Assembly: GCF_019649055.1 (NCBI RefSeq)
Contig: NW_026570249.1
Location: 558,001-622,000, forward strand
Reading direction: 5' to 3'
Source: Paramacrobiotus metropolitanus
Taxonomy: Eukaryota; Tardigrada; Eutardigrada; Parachela; Macrobiotidae
Length of the DNA: 64,000 nucleotides
A program made the translations under genes and the position numbers. Of this stretch, positions 51,053 to 59,777 are shown piece by piece. The first letter of the stretch is position 1. Each line of letters opens with the position of its first letter. The notes beneath the pieces were generated by a model. It did no database searches, was not told the origin of the DNA, and saw nothing but the letters and a program-made list of their open reading frames with translations.

Positions 51053-53380
51053 CTAATGGCCCGAACCTTGGACTTGGCGGATTGGTCCGGTTTGGATCCA
51101 TGCCGCTAGTGTGAGCTTGGGCTGAGGCCGGATGTGGGCTTTGGTTGAAGTCCATGTTCGGGAATATGGTCGGATACAAGGGCGGGTAAGATGGCCTTGA
51201 CCCAAATTAGCTGTGGCTTTGTGTCGCCTGGCTGGGGTCAAGCCTATCCCGCTTGGCGCTGACGATTGGGTCTGCGTTGCGGGGGTCACTATTGTCGCTT
51301 GACCAATAGTGGCCGATGTTGTAACTGGGACTGGCGGAAGCGGCAGCGTTACTGTCGCCGTTGATGTTCCGCGGTCCACTGGACTGGGGGGCGTTGGTAT
51401 GGTTGGCCCCGTTGGGGGTTGTCCAACCGACGGTCCCTCCTTTGCCATGTTAACATGGTAATGTTGTTGATGGTACGCTGGCTGGCGGTAGAAGCGTTGG
51501 CCCTGCCGCAAAGCCTCGTCGACTTTTTCTTGTCGGCGCTGTGTATCGGAGTCCGGAAAAGTGTGATAGGACGGTGGTTCCGCGGACAACTCGGAATTTA
51601 AATCCACGAGGTGTGATTTTTCCGCATCTAAGCAGGCGTTCTCCGTGCTTAGCCTTTCCAGGTCCTCGTTGAGTTCGGTGATTCGCTGAGTAGCCGCCTG
51701 GTAGTCTTTGACCAGGCCGGCATTGTTGGGCTCCAAGGTGATGATCCGGTCATGTTGGCCCTGGATCACCTCTTTGGCTTGGATGAAGGCCTGCTCAAAT
51801 TGGACGAAGTTTTGTTGTCCAATGGCGCGGTTTTGCTTTAGTTGGACGCGAATCGTTGATTCCGTCCTGAGCTGGTTCTGGAGGGCAGCGTTTTGCTGCT
51901 GGAGTTGCACGATTTGTGCTTCCTTCTGTTGGATCGCTTGGTCCAACAGTCCTCCTTGGTTGGCCTGGTTCTGCAGGGCCCGATAGTTGTCGTACAAAAG
52001 GTTAAACCCGTTGCGCAATTGGTCGTTTTCGTCCTGCAAATTGGCCAAATCCTCGTTGAGACGTTCATTTTCTGTCTGGAGACGGTCCGTCTCAATGTCA
52101 GTCTCATCGATGGTAGTTCGGGCTGCGGCCAAATCGTTTTTGGCCGTGTCCCGCTTATTCCTCGTTGAGGTGAGCAGTGACTCAAATCCTTCCACTGCCA
52201 CTTCTAGGCTGTGGATTGTCCAGTTGAGCTGCTCGCGCTCAGCATTCGGACATGGTGACAACTTGAGTTTGGTCAACTCAAGTTGGGTCTGGGTCTGTAG
52301 GAACGAGACACGTCTGGTCTCTGCGTCTGATTTGGACGCGAGGTTTTTATACGTCTGGATCTCTTCCTGCATCAGTCGTTCAGATGCGAGGGCGACTTCA
52401 GACCCAGCCACAAGCTGTTTAGTCAGGTCCCGCACTCTTGTCCGGAGTTGGTCAATGTCCTCAATCTCCTCGGGCGGGGTTGCCTGGATCAGCTTTTGTG
52501 GGCTGAATTCGGCGCGGCTCATGTCCCAGGCTGACTGGTTCAAGTCTATCCTGGATGTGGCCCTGTTAAGTTGGGTCAGGTCCACAATTGGCTCTGAGTC
52601 CGGTTTGACCTGGCCAGGCGCGCCGGTGACGTCATTGGTTGGCGATGGCGTTGTGTTTGATGAGCCATCGGCGTCAAACATAACTGGCGACTGACTCACG
52701 GGCTGTTGGCCTTGGTCGTGTGCCTTTGGACCAGCCTTTTGGGCTTGGCCCTTCGCCTTGCGTCCACCTTTGGTCACGGTTGGTGCCGCAGGTTGGATCT
52801 GGTCCGAACCCGGTAAGGTTGGACTTGCTGTCAGATCCTGGACGACAAGGTTGGACCGGGCCAAGTTGTTGGCCTCTGGTCCATTGTTGCGTGTCTTGTC
52901 CTCACTTGTGGCCGCCTCAAGTTGGACTTGGCCCGGACCAGGTATGGCCGGTTGGTGCGCCAAGTCCCGAGGGACACTATTGGCCTGGGCCGGCCTGTCG
53001 GCGCCAGGTTGGCTGTCCTGAGGCTGGTTGGCCTCGGGCAACCCTTCGGATGTCTCCAGGAATGTATCGTCCAGGGTGGCGTCCAAACTTTCTTCGCTTG
53101 TGTCCAGATCGGCCGGCAGGATTTGGTTGTCCCGCCTGGCTCTGGCCTCGACCGAACTCGTAGAGCCGGCCGAGTTTAGTTCTTCTGGGTTAGAACTGTT
53201 TGGCTTGGCGTTACGGAACCCGTAAGGTCCCGTTGGCTCACGCGTAGCGTAGTTCTTCCCGAGCTGCTTCTTGTATTCATTTGGCTGGCGCCTGTCCATT
53301 GGACTGAGCGATCTCCGTTGGAGTTGCTCATGGCTGGTGTAAGGCATCACCTTGGCCAAGGCGCTTTGAGTTTGGCCCAT
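51053..53380 (-). pseudogene. Gag N-terminal part with myristoylation signal, coiled coil and PPSY
   Basis: 775 residues from the ATG at 53380. It begins MGQTQSALAK: Gly at 2 and Ser at 6 fit the N-myristoyltransferase consensus, as in retroviral Gag. A disordered Gln/Pro/Asp-rich stretch follows, then a long coiled coil of roughly residues 300-600 (ENERLNEDLANLQDENDQL). Next come PPSY in AEPPSYHT (51566-51577), a late-domain motif also present in the plus-strand Gag, and a Thr/Pro-rich end. The last 40 or so residues are out of frame. About 37 N-terminal residues before NEYKKQLGKNY have no counterpart in the plus-strand element. Membrane targeting is inferred from these motifs. Confidence 0.75.
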
Positions 53381-53528
53381 GGTACTAAGACTTAGAAAAG
53401 TCTTTGGTCTTTGGTCTGGACCGGAACGGTGAGTTGGATCTGGATCGCGGGTCGATGGTGGTCAGGTACGCTATAGCTCAGGTTTAGCATTAGCTTCCTA
53501 TGGCCTTATGTTACGTTACTGACCAGTG

Positions 53529-53536
53529 TGACGTCA
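53529..53536. promoter_or_regulatory. CRE/ATF palindrome
   Basis: TGACGTCA, the full CREB/ATF binding palindrome, lies about 150 bp upstream of gag. Another sits at 54693-54700 in the plus-strand element's 5' region. Confidence 0.4.
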
Positions 53537-54033
53537 CGTACGAAATGGTCTTGCAATTAGCTCTACGTCACGAGTAGCGTGCCGTGAGCAAAAAATTGAA
53601 AACAATATGAGTCACTACGGGAGTTATAACACGGGGAAGTTTCCCACGTGTTCTGATTGGTCGAAATTTTAAAGGCAAGTTACCACTCTGACATCACGCG
53701 ACTTTTTCGCGAAAATTCCGGCCGGACAAAATGGCGGTTGTTTTCGCCGAAAAAATTTAGGAAAAATCAAGGAAAATTTTCTCGAGAGTAAAATTACACA
53801 ATTCTAGTGCAACTTTTCACGAGGAATAAAAAAATGCTACTTCTAAGCAAATCGGATAAGCGGTTCAAAAGTTATGGAATTTTGAAGTGTGGTTCTACGC
53901 GAAAGCCTCGAATTTTTCGATAGTTCTACGAAAACCTACAACGCCACAGCAGGTCTTACCGGCGGTTATTCGCTCCAGACAATGCTGCTCCGTCGTTCCA
54001 CTTCACCCTCTTTTTCCGTGAGGGACGCAGCGT

Positions 54034-54240
54034 ACCCGGTAGGGCGCAATGGGAGGATCAGGTTCGTACCAAACGCAATTTTTGCGCTGGGAGCCAAAGC
54101 TGCGGGGGGCCTACTTATAAGCACCGACCCGTATCAATGGAACCCGGTAGGGCGCAATGGGAGGATCAGGTTCGTACCAAACGCAGTTTTTGCGCGGGGA
54201 GCCAGGCTGCGGGGGGCCTACTTATAAGCACCGACCCGTA
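54034..54240. repeat. 108-bp tandem repeat, two units
   Basis: Unit 1 (54034-54141) and unit 2 (54142-54240, about 9 bp shorter) start ACCCGGTAGGGCGCAATGGG and end near ACTTATAAGCACCGACCC. A third, partial echo (GGCCTACTTATAGG) lies near 54311. Confidence 0.85.
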
Positions 54241-54399
54241 TGTAATCTGTCGCGCAGCGCGTTTCCAATGAAACCCGTATAAAAGGACAGATGATGGTCG
54301 CGAGTTGGCTGGCCTACTTATAGGCAATCAGCGTAGTTCGACCAGGATTGATGCCTTCACTGAGAGATCAGAGGATTCCGGGAAGAAAACCAAGCGATG

Positions 54400-54408
54400 C
54401 TGCTACCA
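54400..54408 (-). other. Primer binding site, initiator-Met tRNA type
   Basis: On the minus strand TGGTAGCAG follows directly after the LTR end CATCTGACA. These nine bases complement the 3' end of eukaryotic initiator methionine tRNA (CTGCTACCA), the usual primer of Ty3-type elements. The match stops after nine bases. Confidence 0.7.
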
Positions 54409-54558
54409 TGTCAGATGTGACACGGAAGCAGAGCAAGGAAAATGGGGCAAAATGCCTTTATTGGTAACAATAACGCAACCACAAACAAACACAGAAAACC
54501 AATGCGGTCTAAGCTGTGGAAAGTAGCTGCCAGCGAGCTCGACAGAATCGTGATAATG
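54409..54558 (-). repeat. 5' LTR remnant of the minus-strand element
   Basis: Matches the 3' LTR block at 30830-30979 with three substitutions. Only the promoter-distal part is present, because the sequence departs from the left copy exactly where the plus-strand element starts (TGTAGTATG at 54557). Confidence 0.75.
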
Positions 54559-55017
54559 TAGTATGTACTCGTAAATTGTGTTTGCCGGTTTGCTCTGTGT
54601 AGCCTTTTAAATCTGAATTCAAGGAAGTGAGCTTTTGCACGCGGCCCGCTATCTGTGACGTAGGCAGATAAGTGCAAGACCACTTAACCCTGTGACGTCA
54701 TACTGGTCAGCACAGTAGTATAGGTCGTACCATGCTGTACTACTATTACGTACTGTACTGTACCATAGTACTGTATACTAATACATGTATTACGTACTGT
54801 ACTGTACCATAGTACTGTATACTAATACCTGTGTTCTGAGTCATCAACAGACACAACAAACAACAACAAGCCGGACGGTCCTGACACTCGGAAGTTCCAG
54901 AACCAAAAGACGTTCTCGACTTCACCGAACATCTTCACCCAGAAGATTGTTCGACTTTCTTTTTCCTAACTGATAAAACCTTTAAGGCTTCACCAGAGCC
55001 GACCTGGTTCGACCACA
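54557..55017 (+). promoter_or_regulatory. 5' LTR/leader region of the plus-strand element
   Basis: Starts TGTAGTATG, with TG as LTRs do. It holds TGACGTCA at 54693-54700 and a 44-bp tandem duplication (54745-54784 and 54789-54828, unit ATTACGTACTGTACTGTACC and onward). The LTR end and primer site are not resolved; TGGTTCGACC just before the gag ATG is a weak primer-site candidate. Confidence 0.45.
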
Positions 55018-58000
55018 ATGTCGAATCCCAGGGAGAACGAATACGCTAGGAAGTTCAACACCGATTACTCCCGGCGTACGAATCCGACCGTGTCGTACTC
55101 ACCCCGGTACGCCGGTCAGGAAAGAAGTCAGCCATCCTCAACCGACTCGACGAAGCCGGCTGAGGCAAGGGAAAGGCGCAACGAGCGAATCCTCCTTGAC
55201 GTTGCAGCCCTGTCCCACCCGACCGGGGGGGATGCGGAACAGCTGTGGGCAGAGACTACATTGTCTCATGCCGACCAGGAGTCGAGCTCACACAGAGCTC
55301 AGGGCTCGGTAACGGCTACAAAAGCCATCGAGCTCGGACGGCAATCACCCAACAAGATGGAAAGAACGCCGAAGTCGACCTCGTCCCACATGGACATGGC
55401 GACTAAGGAAGTCGGCCAACGACAGCCGACCAAAACCCGGACGGAACAACTGACCGCGGATGTCGGTAAGGTCCAACCGACCACAAAGGTTGGTAAGACC
55501 TCACCAACCAGAAAGGATGGATTTCCACCGGCCAACCAGGTCGGATATCCACCGACCAACCAGGTCGGATTTCCACCGACCAACCAGGTCGGATATCCAC
55601 CGACCAACCAGGTCGGATTTCCACCGACCAACCAGGTCGGATTTCCACCGGCCAACCAGGTCGGATTTCCACCGACCAACCAGGTCGGATTTCCACCGAC
55701 CAACCAGGTCGGATTTCCACCGGCCAACCAGGTCGGATTTCCACCGGCCAACCAGGTCGGATTTCCACCGACCAACCAGGTCGGATTTCCACCGACCACC
55801 CAGGTCGGATATCCACCGACCACCCAGGTCGGATTTCCACCGACCAACCAGGTCGGATATCCACCGACCACCCAGGTCGGATTTCCACCGACCACCCAGG
55901 TCGGATTTCCACCGACCAACCAGGTCGGATTTCCACCAACCAACCAGATCGGATATCCACCGGCCAACCAGGTCGGATTTCCACCGACCAACCAGGTCGG
56001 ATATCCACCGACCAACCAGGTCGGATATCCACCGACCAACCAGGTCGGATATCCACCGACCAACCAGGTCGGATATCCACCGACCAACCAGGTCGGATAT
56101 CCACCGACCAACCAGGTCGGATTTCCACCGACCAACCAGGCCGGACTTCAACCGACCAACCAGGTTGGATGTCCACCGAACAACTGGGTCGGATATCCAC
56201 CGGCCAACCAGGTCGGCCATCAACCGACCACACAGGTCGGAACTGATGTCAGTCAACCTCAACCGACACAGGTCGGTCAACAGGATGCCGACTTACCATC
56301 AACTGGGATTGTTGACCAACAGAAAGTCGACCTACCAGTAACCAGAGAGGTCGGTCAACATCCACCGACCACAGAGGTCGGTCAGATAGAAGCCGACCAA
56401 CAAAAAGGCAAGTCGGACCAGCCAACGGAACCCGTCTTCGAATTGAGGAGACAACTTGCCGAGTCGAAGAAGGAACTAGCCGAAACGCAAATGGCATTGG
56501 TTGCCTCGGAACAACCTGCGGCACAGTTCCACGAGATGTTGAACCGAGCCAACGAGGAAGCTACGGTATACCGCGACGAAGTCGACCGGTACATGGCGGA
56601 ATTGAAGGCGGCTGACGACAAAGCCTTCCGCCTAATAGAACTAACTGACCAACAGCAGTCACAATTGGACACCCTACTGGCCAGGAGCGGACAACAACTG
56701 CAACAGACCCACATTGGTCACTTGCAACCGATCTCTACCGACCAGAGGACGGCCATTACCAACCTTGAGCAGGCTAATGCTCGATTGACCGACCAAGTCT
56801 ACGCGTGGAACGAATACGCGAAGAAGCTAGACTTCAACCTAGCTGAAGTTCGGAAGGTTAACGAAGCGCAACGAAGCCGCATCGTTTTCCTGGAGGCGCG
56901 CGAAGTCGAACTGTACGACTTCGGCGAGCAGGCTGCTCAGCACATCACACAGATGATGCGGCAGATGGACGAGATGGACACTGAAACACGGTGTCTGAGG
57001 GAGGAGAAGAAACACATGGAACAAAGCCGGGCTGAACCTCCCTCATACCGAACATCCATGGCACAGGATTACTATCCATCGCAAACGATACGCGACATCC
57101 TGTGGGGAACTAACCCGACCCAGGAAATGGAGAAGGAGAACAATACCTCCTACTTCGTCGGAGTTGTAACAACCGACCCGATGGTTGGAACGCCTCCACA
57201 ACCACCGACCATACCGAGTCCTCCGGAACCGGAACACAATACGTCGACTGCGGCACCACATGTGCCTGCGTCGAACGTGGCGACAACGACGTCAGCCGGT
57301 GCATATACCAGCACCTCGTACTCGACGCGGACAACAACGTACGCGCCGATACCCAATGTGAGAGGAGATCGGAACTCGCCGTTCGACTTCGAACGAGCAC
57401 GGACTCGGTCATATAATACGACCGACCAACGGCAGGAAGGATATAACGAGGAACAGTCGACTCGGTATCCGGAGGATAACTCTGACCAACAAGGTCGGAT
57501 GCCTCCAAACCGACTTACACAAGGTCGGATGCCTGCTCAGGGAACGCAACCCAACCTGTACGGAAGAGTCTCCGATCAACCAAAAGGATTCTATCCGCCG
57601 GCGCCGAGACAAAATCGAGCGCCTCCTCTACAACAGAACCACTACGAAGGACAGCCAGAACAGCCTCGTTACGCAAACCAGGCTCGGGCACCGCATCCGC
57701 AACAGGACGGATATGGTGACCGATACGAACCAGTTCATCATCAAGCGGAGCACCAAGACCAACAAGGTCGGATGGCACACGCTAACCCGCCACCCGCCCC
57801 GGTCGCACAACAAGCTGCGCCAGTGGCACAGCCGATTCCTCTGGAACAGGACCCCGCACATGTCGCCTTGGTCCGAGCAATGGCCCACGGACGTAGGCAA
57901 CCAATGCCGCCGTTCGATGGTGACCACACCAAACGTGTGGTTCATGTGTGGCTCAAACAGATCCGAAGCCTGCATCGTCAAGCCCAACAATGGTATGAGG

Positions 58001-59097
58001 ACGATCAGACTTTCATGTCCGACCTGGCAGCCGAACTTAAGGGCCAGGCGGAGGAATGGCATACTCTAACAGCTGCTGAGGAACCGCTCGGCGGATGGCC
58101 AGTCAACCTATGGCTGACCAAGTTTGAGGAGCGATTTGCGGACAAAAACAGGGAAGTGAAAATGATATCACGGATCAACAAACGGATATTTCGTTTCGGC
58201 GAAGAAACGCCGGAACAGTACTACGATGCCATGATGTTCATGAAATCTCAAGTCCGCACGATCACCGATCAGATGATACTGTACCATCTCAAGGAGAACA
58301 TCCATGAACCCAAACTACGGGAAGCCCTGGAAATCAGGATGCCGGCGACGCCAACCGAGTTCCGTGACTACATACGGAGCTTCGTCAACGGCAAAGAGAT
58401 GTATCAGTTGCGGAAGCCACGAGACAGTGACTACCTCAGAGTCCGTGCTACAACGCTTGTACCGACTCAAACCCCACCACCACTGGCACCGCAGCAGACC
58501 GTATATCAGTCGCACGGGCTGCCGGAATACTCCGCATACTGCCAGGATCCCACACAGGGATACGGCAACGGAGGTTATGGACGCGGAGCTGGCCAAACAG
58601 GCGGCTATGGAACCTTCTTCAACCACGGCGGTGCTCGGCAGTCTACAACTTACGTAGACAATATGGAAGCAGCGTTTTTCCAGTGGACGAAGGACAAGAC
58701 CTTCTCATGCAGACATTGCATGTTCAACAACCACGACGGAGCGCGCTGTGGATACGCCGCCAACGGACCGGCTAATAACTCGAACCTTCGGTGGTACAAC
58801 GATTGGTACCGCCGATACACGACAGATGGCCCGGTTGGATCGGATAATCCATACTGGCGGGATATCGTGCCACCACCGCGCCCCCGCCAGCAACAGGCTG
58901 GCAGCTCGGGCGGTTCCGACAACGGAAACCGGTCGCCCGGCAGAAGAAATGGCGGGAACCGCAGGAATAGCCGCGGGAGCCAACAAGGGTCCCCGGCGTA
59001 CCGAGAACCGTTACCGCCTCGCCAGTCTTTGGGCTCGACGCCACCCAACAATCGGTCGGCTCTGGATAACACTCCGGGAAACGCCCAAGGTCGATGA
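55018..59097 (+). CDS. gag: Gag polyprotein with 30-unit octapeptide repeat
   Basis: 1,359 residues, uninterrupted. Layout: disordered head (1-167); thirty tandem octapeptides of GFPPTNQV type (168-407); Gln/Asp-rich linker; coiled coil (about 460-660, RRQLAESKKELAETQM onward); late-domain-like PPSY (674-677); Pro/Tyr/Gln-rich stretch; Ty3-type capsid (about 960-1130, MPPFDGDHTK to MPATPTEFRDYI); knuckle C-X2-C-X4-H-X4-C (1231-1244, 58708-58749); and an Arg/Asn/Gly-rich tail. It has no Gly at position 2, so unlike the minus-strand Gag it lacks a myristoylation signal. The length is two to three times that of ordinary Ty3/Gypsy Gags. The stop TGA overlaps the next ATG. Confidence 0.88.
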   Translation: MSNPRENEYARKFNTDYSRRTNPTVSYSPRYAGQERSQPSSTDSTKPAEARERRNERILLDVAALSHPTGGDAEQLWAETTLSHADQESSSHRAQGSVTATKAIELGRQSPNKMERTPKSTSSHMDMATKEVGQRQPTKTRTEQLTADVGKVQPTTKVGKTSPTRKDGFPPANQVGYPPTNQVGFPPTNQVGYPPTNQVGFPPTNQVGFPPANQVGFPPTNQVGFPPTNQVGFPPANQVGFPPANQVGFPPTNQVGFPPTTQVGYPPTTQVGFPPTNQVGYPPTTQVGFPPTTQVGFPPTNQVGFPPTNQIGYPPANQVGFPPTNQVGYPPTNQVGYPPTNQVGYPPTNQVGYPPTNQVGYPPTNQVGFPPTNQAGLQPTNQVGCPPNNWVGYPPANQVGHQPTTQVGTDVSQPQPTQVGQQDADLPSTGIVDQQKVDLPVTREVGQHPPTTEVGQIEADQQKGKSDQPTEPVFELRRQLAESKKELAETQMALVASEQPAAQFHEMLNRANEEATVYRDEVDRYMAELKAADDKAFRLIELTDQQQSQLDTLLARSGQQLQQTHIGHLQPISTDQRTAITNLEQANARLTDQVYAWNEYAKKLDFNLAEVRKVNEAQRSRIVFLEAREVELYDFGEQAAQHITQMMRQMDEMDTETRCLREEKKHMEQSRAEPPSYRTSMAQDYYPSQTIRDILWGTNPTQEMEKENNTSYFVGVVTTDPMVGTPPQPPTIPSPPEPEHNTSTAAPHVPASNVATTTSAGAYTSTSYSTRTTTYAPIPNVRGDRNSPFDFERARTRSYNTTDQRQEGYNEEQSTRYPEDNSDQQGRMPPNRLTQGRMPAQGTQPNLYGRVSDQPKGFYPPAPRQNRAPPLQQNHYEGQPEQPRYANQARAPHPQQDGYGDRYEPVHHQAEHQDQQGRMAHANPPPAPVAQQAAPVAQPIPLEQDPAHVALVRAMAHGRRQPMPPFDGDHTKRVVHVWLKQIRSLHRQAQQWYEDDQTFMSDLAAELKGQAEEWHTLTAAEEPLGGWPVNLWLTKFEERFADKNREVKMISRINKRIFRFGEETPEQYYDAMMFMKSQVRTITDQMILYHLKENIHEPKLREALEIRMPATPTEFRDYIRSFVNGKEMYQLRKPRDSDYLRVRATTLVPTQTPPPLAPQQTVYQSHGLPEYSAYCQDPTQGYGNGGYGRGAGQTGGYGTFFNHGGARQSTTYVDNMEAAFFQWTKDKTFSCRHCMFNNHDGARCGYAANGPANNSNLRWYNDWYRRYTTDGPVGSDNPYWRDIVPPPRPRQQQAGSSGGSDNGNRSPGRRNGGNRRNSRGSQQGSPAYREPLPPRQSLGSTPPNNRSALDNTPGNAQGR
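55519..56238 (+). repeat. Thirty 24-bp coding repeats in gag
   Basis: Exactly 30 units of 24 bp, 720 bp in all, no unit broken. The consensus begins GGATTTCCACCGACCAACCA and encodes G(F/Y)PP(T/A)(N/T)QV. Variation is mostly TTT/TAT and ACC/GCC; the last five units are more diverged (GLQPTNQV, GCPPNNWV, GHQPTTQV). Because 24 is a multiple of three, four other frames across the array stay open and are shadows. Confidence 0.95.
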
Positions 59098-59777
59098 GCT
59101 CCGGTGACTCATTCGACCTCCAACATCCAACCGAACCACCGGAGAAGGATAACCCGAATAACCAGCCGCCTACTTCCCGGAACGAACCTAACTTCACTCC
59201 GTTACAAAAACGGATAGCAACAGTCCTAAACGCATTAGGACTGGACTGGATCAGCTGCACGGAAGACGAATTCCTTGCAGCATTGTCAGCCCCCACAAAG
59301 GAGGCGACGGCTCCCCGAACTATGGCAGCCGAACTCGGTATCTTCATCAACAACGGTGAAATCGAGATCCGAACCGGAACGCAGGAAATGCCCGGCCAAA
59401 CCGACCCAGCGCACCGACATGACGCTGGAACGTCGAAAGTCTGGAACGAATCGAATTTCCCCACGACGATCGAGGAAGGTACTCAACAGATAGGCACCAT
59501 CCTCCAACTACTCGGACTGAACGAAAACAGTTCAGAGGAGGACTTCGCAAAAGCAATGTCGACCTCCACAAAGGAGGCGGAGACGGCTCGGAAGTTAGCC
59601 GCTCAGCTCGGCGTGTACGCCAACAATGGCACCGTCGAAGCTTGGCCTGGGATGCAACAAGCACTTGAGGCAACCGACCCAGCGCCTCGATTTGGCGCTG
59701 GAACGTCGGACGTCGGAACGCGAGAAACGCCCGGCCTAAGCAGCGCAAACAATGCGACTGCGCCGTCCGTCACATAA
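59094..59777 (+). CDS. ORF2 with an internal two-fold repeat
   Basis: 227 residues. Its ATG overlaps the gag stop (ATGA at 59094-59097), an arrangement used for termination-reinitiation. Two similar halves of about 80 residues are visible: one around LNALGLDWISCTEDEFLAAL with PTKEATAPRTMAAELGIF, the other around LQLLGLNENSSEEDFAKAM with STKEAETARKLAAQLGVY. Each then runs to TDPA.R..AGTS. No known domain was recognised. A single TAA (59775-59777) separates it from the protease frame in the same phase. It may be a Gag-side or accessory protein. Confidence 0.7.
   Translation: MSSGDSFDLQHPTEPPEKDNPNNQPPTSRNEPNFTPLQKRIATVLNALGLDWISCTEDEFLAALSAPTKEATAPRTMAAELGIFINNGEIEIRTGTQEMPGQTDPAHRHDAGTSKVWNESNFPTTIEEGTQQIGTILQLLGLNENSSEEDFAKAMSTSTKEAETARKLAAQLGVYANNGTVEAWPGMQQALEATDPAPRFGAGTSDVGTRETPGLSSANNATAPSVT

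Larger units (their letters stand above)
53381..54399 (-). promoter_or_regulatory. Long untranslated leader of the minus-strand element
   Basis: About 1 kb separates the primer binding site from the gag ATG. It contains a 108-bp tandem repeat, ACTTATAAG-type TATA-like words in each unit, and a TGACGTCA site at 53529-53536. No frame here looks coding. A packaging signal or internal translation element would be expected in such a leader but cannot be identified by eye. Confidence 0.5.
30830..54558 (-). mobile_element. Very long degenerate Ty3/Gypsy-type LTR retroelement
   Basis: A 151-bp block (30829-30979 and 54408-54558, same orientation, three differences) marks the two ends. On the element strand the block holds AATAAAGG and ends TGACA; at the right copy it is followed at once by a TGGTAGCAG primer binding site. 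Gene order on the minus strand: leader, gag, small ORF, protease, RT-RNase H, integrase, then about 8.5 kb of further frames. The left LTR continues past the shared block to about 31.4 kb (unresolved start), while the right one is cut at 54558, where the plus-strand element begins. The total near 23.7 kb is far above the usual 5-10 kb. Many frameshifts and stops mean this copy is inactive. Confidence 0.75.

Noticed and set aside
55299-56341. Four long alternative frames (259-293 codons) on both strands across the gag repeat array
   Set aside because: The 24-bp unit is a multiple of three and contains no stop in those frames, so they stay open by construction. The 1,359-codon gag frame explains the region.
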